Assembly (NCBI GenBank): GCA_027013165.1
Contig: JALUXV010000511.1
Coordinates: forward strand, 1 to 33,929
Direction: 5' to 3'
From: Alteromonadaceae bacterium
GTDB taxonomy: Bacteria > Pseudomonadota > Gammaproteobacteria > Enterobacterales > Alteromonadaceae
DNA: 33,929 nucleotides
The notes beneath the pieces are model-generated. The model ran no database searches, was not told where the DNA came from, and was given only the letters and a program-made list of their open reading frames with translations. Below, one piece after another: positions 32,170-33,929 of this stretch. Each line of letters starts with the position of its first letter. Position 1 is the stretch's first letter. The translations under genes were made by a program, and so were the position numbers.

Positions 32170-33929
32170 ATGTTTACAAACTCTAGACTGGCCAAGTCAG
32201 TTAAGCTGGCCTGTGCCTTTGGTATTGCTTCAGCAGCTACAGTTGCACCAAGTGCAGCACTAGCGCAAGAAGAAGCGGCAGAAGAAGCAGTAGAAAAAAT
32301 CTCAGTAACGGGTTCTCGTATTCGCCGTGCTGATATTGAATCAGCAAGCCCGGTTACAGTTATCAACCGTGAAGAACTAGAACTTACTGGTTTGACAGAC
32401 GTTGGTGATTTCATCCAAAGCCTACCTTCAATGTCAGGCTCACCAATCGGTACTACTACCAACAACGGTGGTGACGGTTCAGTACAAATCAACCTTCGTG
32501 GTTTAGGTGCGGTAAGAACACTTACACTTGTTAACGGTAAGCGTGTTGTTGACGGCGGTGACTACCAAGCTATTCCAGCAACTATGATTGAGCGTGTTGA
32601 AATTCTTAAAGATGGTTCATCTGCGGTATACGGTGCTGACGCCGTTGCTGGTGTTGTAAACATCATCACACGTAAAGACTTCGACGGTGTTGACGTTACA
32701 TATCAAACTGCTGATTGGTTTGATACTGACGGCGCTGGCCAAGATTCACTTTCTTTGATCTTCGGTAGTACGTTCGACCGTGGTAACTTCGTATTCGGTA
32801 TGGAGCGAGTTGACCAAGAAGAAGCATTCCAAGCAGATACGCCTTGGGACTTCATGCAAAACTCTTATTACCTATATCCAGCAGGTTGTGACAGCGATCC
32901 AACGTCATGTTACCCAATTGGTTCATCACGTATCCCTGAATCACGTCTTCCGTTCTACAGCCAAGGCCTATTCCTAATTGGTACGCCAGCGACTGAAGCT
33001 AACCAAGCTGGTCTTATGGTACCGCACGATGGCAGAACGTATAACTATGCACCAGTAAACTACATTCAAACACCGTTTGAACGTACAAACATCTTTGCTG
33101 AAGCAAACTACGAGATCTCTGACAGCGTTCAGTTCAGCGCAGAATTCCGTGCTAACCAACGTACATCTGCACAGCAGCTAGCGCCACTACCATTCACTGG
33201 TGGTGACCCAATGTATGATGGTTTCTATGAGGATCCAACAACTGGCGAAACAATTGCGTTCACTGGTATCTCACAAGACAACTACTACCTACGTCAAGCG
33301 GTTGACCTATACAACGCGACTAACGGCACATCGTTGATTTATGAGCCGGTAATTAACCCTCGTCGTCGTATGATCGAAACAAACCGTCGCTTCGAGCAAG
33401 ACATTACACAGTATCAGTGGAATGCACAGCTTAACGGTGAGCTAGACAACGGCATGTACTGGGAAGTATATGTTGGTGAAGGTCACAGAAGTAACTCTAG
33501 CCAAGATTTTGGTCAGTTTGCAGGTTCTCGCTTGTTCAACGCCCTTGGTCCATCAGCTGATTTAGATGGTGACGGTGTTCCAGAGTGTTATGCAGACATC
33601 AACAACCCGGGTACACTTATCCAAGGTTGTGTACCGTTAAACCTATTCGGTGGTGGTGCGGTTGACGCAGCGGGTAACCCAACGGCAACGTCTCTAACTC
33701 AAGAAATGATCGATTACGTATCTCTTGATACTGTTGACTCAATTGTTCAGAAACAACGTCTAGCAGGTGCTAACCTTTCTGGTTTCGCATTTGATCTTCC
33801 AGGTGGTGAGCTAGGTTGGTCTGTGGGTTGGGCATACTGGAGACAGAGCCTAGACAATACACTAGATTCAGCGAAAACTATCGGTGCTGTAACTGGTAAC
33901 GTTGGTGCAAGTACTAGCGGTTCACTAGT
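32170..33929 (+). CDS. TonB-dependent receptor, 5' part (runs off the edge)
   Basis: An outer-membrane transporter that imports large or scarce nutrients with energy from TonB. Only the first 586 codons are present; no stop occurs before the window ends. A signal peptide (residues 1-33, cleavage after ALA-QEE) is followed by an acidic linker, a TonB-box-like EKISVTGSRI (about 43-52) and the plug domain (SPVTVINREELELTGLTDVGDFIQSLPS, ending DGSSAVYGADAVAGVVNIITRK). The barrel then begins, with Cys pairs in extracellular-loop-like segments (AGCDSDPTSCYP and PECYAD...QGCVPLN). The GSRI-type, Ala-rich N-terminus is common among large Alteromonadales receptors for peptides or carbohydrates. The substrate cannot be read from this part. 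A near-consensus TyrR box upstream points to aromatic compounds or protein-derived peptides. Confidence 0.93.
   Translation, partial: MFTNSRLAKSVKLACAFGIASAATVAPSAALAQEEAAEEAVEKISVTGSRIRRADIESASPVTVINREELELTGLTDVGDFIQSLPSMSGSPIGTTTNNGGDGSVQINLRGLGAVRTLTLVNGKRVVDGGDYQAIPATMIERVEILKDGSSAVYGADAVAGVVNIITRKDFDGVDVTYQTADWFDTDGAGQDSLSLIFGSTFDRGNFVFGMERVDQEEAFQADTPWDFMQNSYYLYPAGCDSDPTSCYPIGSSRIPESRLPFYSQGLFLIGTPATEANQAGLMVPHDGRTYNYAPVNYIQTPFERTNIFAEANYEISDSVQFSAEFRANQRTSAQQLAPLPFTGGDPMYDGFYEDPTTGETIAFTGISQDNYYLRQAVDLYNATNGTSLIYEPVINPRRRMIETNRRFEQDITQYQWNAQLNGELDNGMYWEVYVGEGHRSNSSQDFGQFAGSRLFNALGPSADLDGDGVPECYADINNPGTLIQGCVPLNLFGGGAVDAAGNPTATSLTQEMIDYVSLDTVDSIVQKQRLAGANLSGFAFDLPGGELGWSVGWAYWRQSLDNTLDSAKTIGAVTGNVGASTSGSL

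Overview
The window looks like chromosomal DNA of a marine gammaproteobacterium of the Alteromonadales (Alteromonas/Glaciecola/Paraglaciecola type). This is inferred from gene content and protein style, not from a search: an alaS-csrA-tRNA(Ser)-tRNA(Arg) block, an oadGAB sodium pump, a Sap transporter beside the phage-shock genes, a TyrR-type aromatic amino acid block and a large TonB-dependent receptor.

Region by region. (1) 1-3.6 kb is accessory and scarred. It holds an integron gene cassette with an unknown ORF and a recognisable attC (693-792), then a second cassette-like unit with a Fic-domain protein under two copies of a 30-bp palindromic operator. The attC of the Fic unit is cut by the end of an IS10-like (IS4-family) element, whose transposase remnant is in turn cut by an IS982-family element. 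No integron integrase is visible, so this is an integrase-less attC cluster or the edge of a larger array. (2) 3.6-5.8 kb, minus strand: a DUF482-type acyltransferase gene overlapping an M13 peptidase lipoprotein gene that is now a pseudogene (in-frame stop, 3' two thirds missing). (3) 5.9-11.4 kb: recX, an inserted minus-strand pair (decayed HxlR regulator and DUF900 hydrolase), alaS, csrA with its terminator, and a tRNA-Ser(GCT), tRNA-Arg(ACG), tRNA-Arg(ACG) transcript. (4) 11.5-15.4 kb: a small exported Cys protein and oadG-oadA-oadB. A long palindromic element separates these from the convergent sap genes.

(5) 15.6-23.7 kb: pspF followed in the same direction by sapABCDF, with spacings or overlaps of a few bases, and pspABC divergent from pspF behind a sigma-54-like promoter. 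(6) 23.8-30 kb: phenylalanine hydroxylase (phhA), tyrR, fumarylacetoacetase, maleylacetoacetate isomerase, an Lrp-family regulator and a divergent Leu/Phe-type amino acid dehydrogenase. The PhhA step (Phe to Tyr) and the last two steps of homogentisate breakdown are here; the steps between are not. (7) 30-33.9 kb: 4.5S SRP RNA, a ComFB-like protein, tryptophan 2,3-dioxygenase, and the first 586 codons of a TonB-dependent receptor that runs off the right edge.

The thread through the right half is TyrR. Good matches to TGTAAA-N6-TTTACA lie at the phhA promoter, over the tyrR promoter, and about 180 bp upstream of the TonB receptor start; a weaker variant lies upstream of fahA. This suggests that uptake and degradation of aromatic compounds are controlled together. 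I did not find a wholly new multi-gene system. The most unusual parts are the self-contained Fic cassette with paired operators, the nested attC/IS10/IS982 scar, the convergent palindromic element with a nearby degenerate half copy, and the TyrR box at the TonB receptor.
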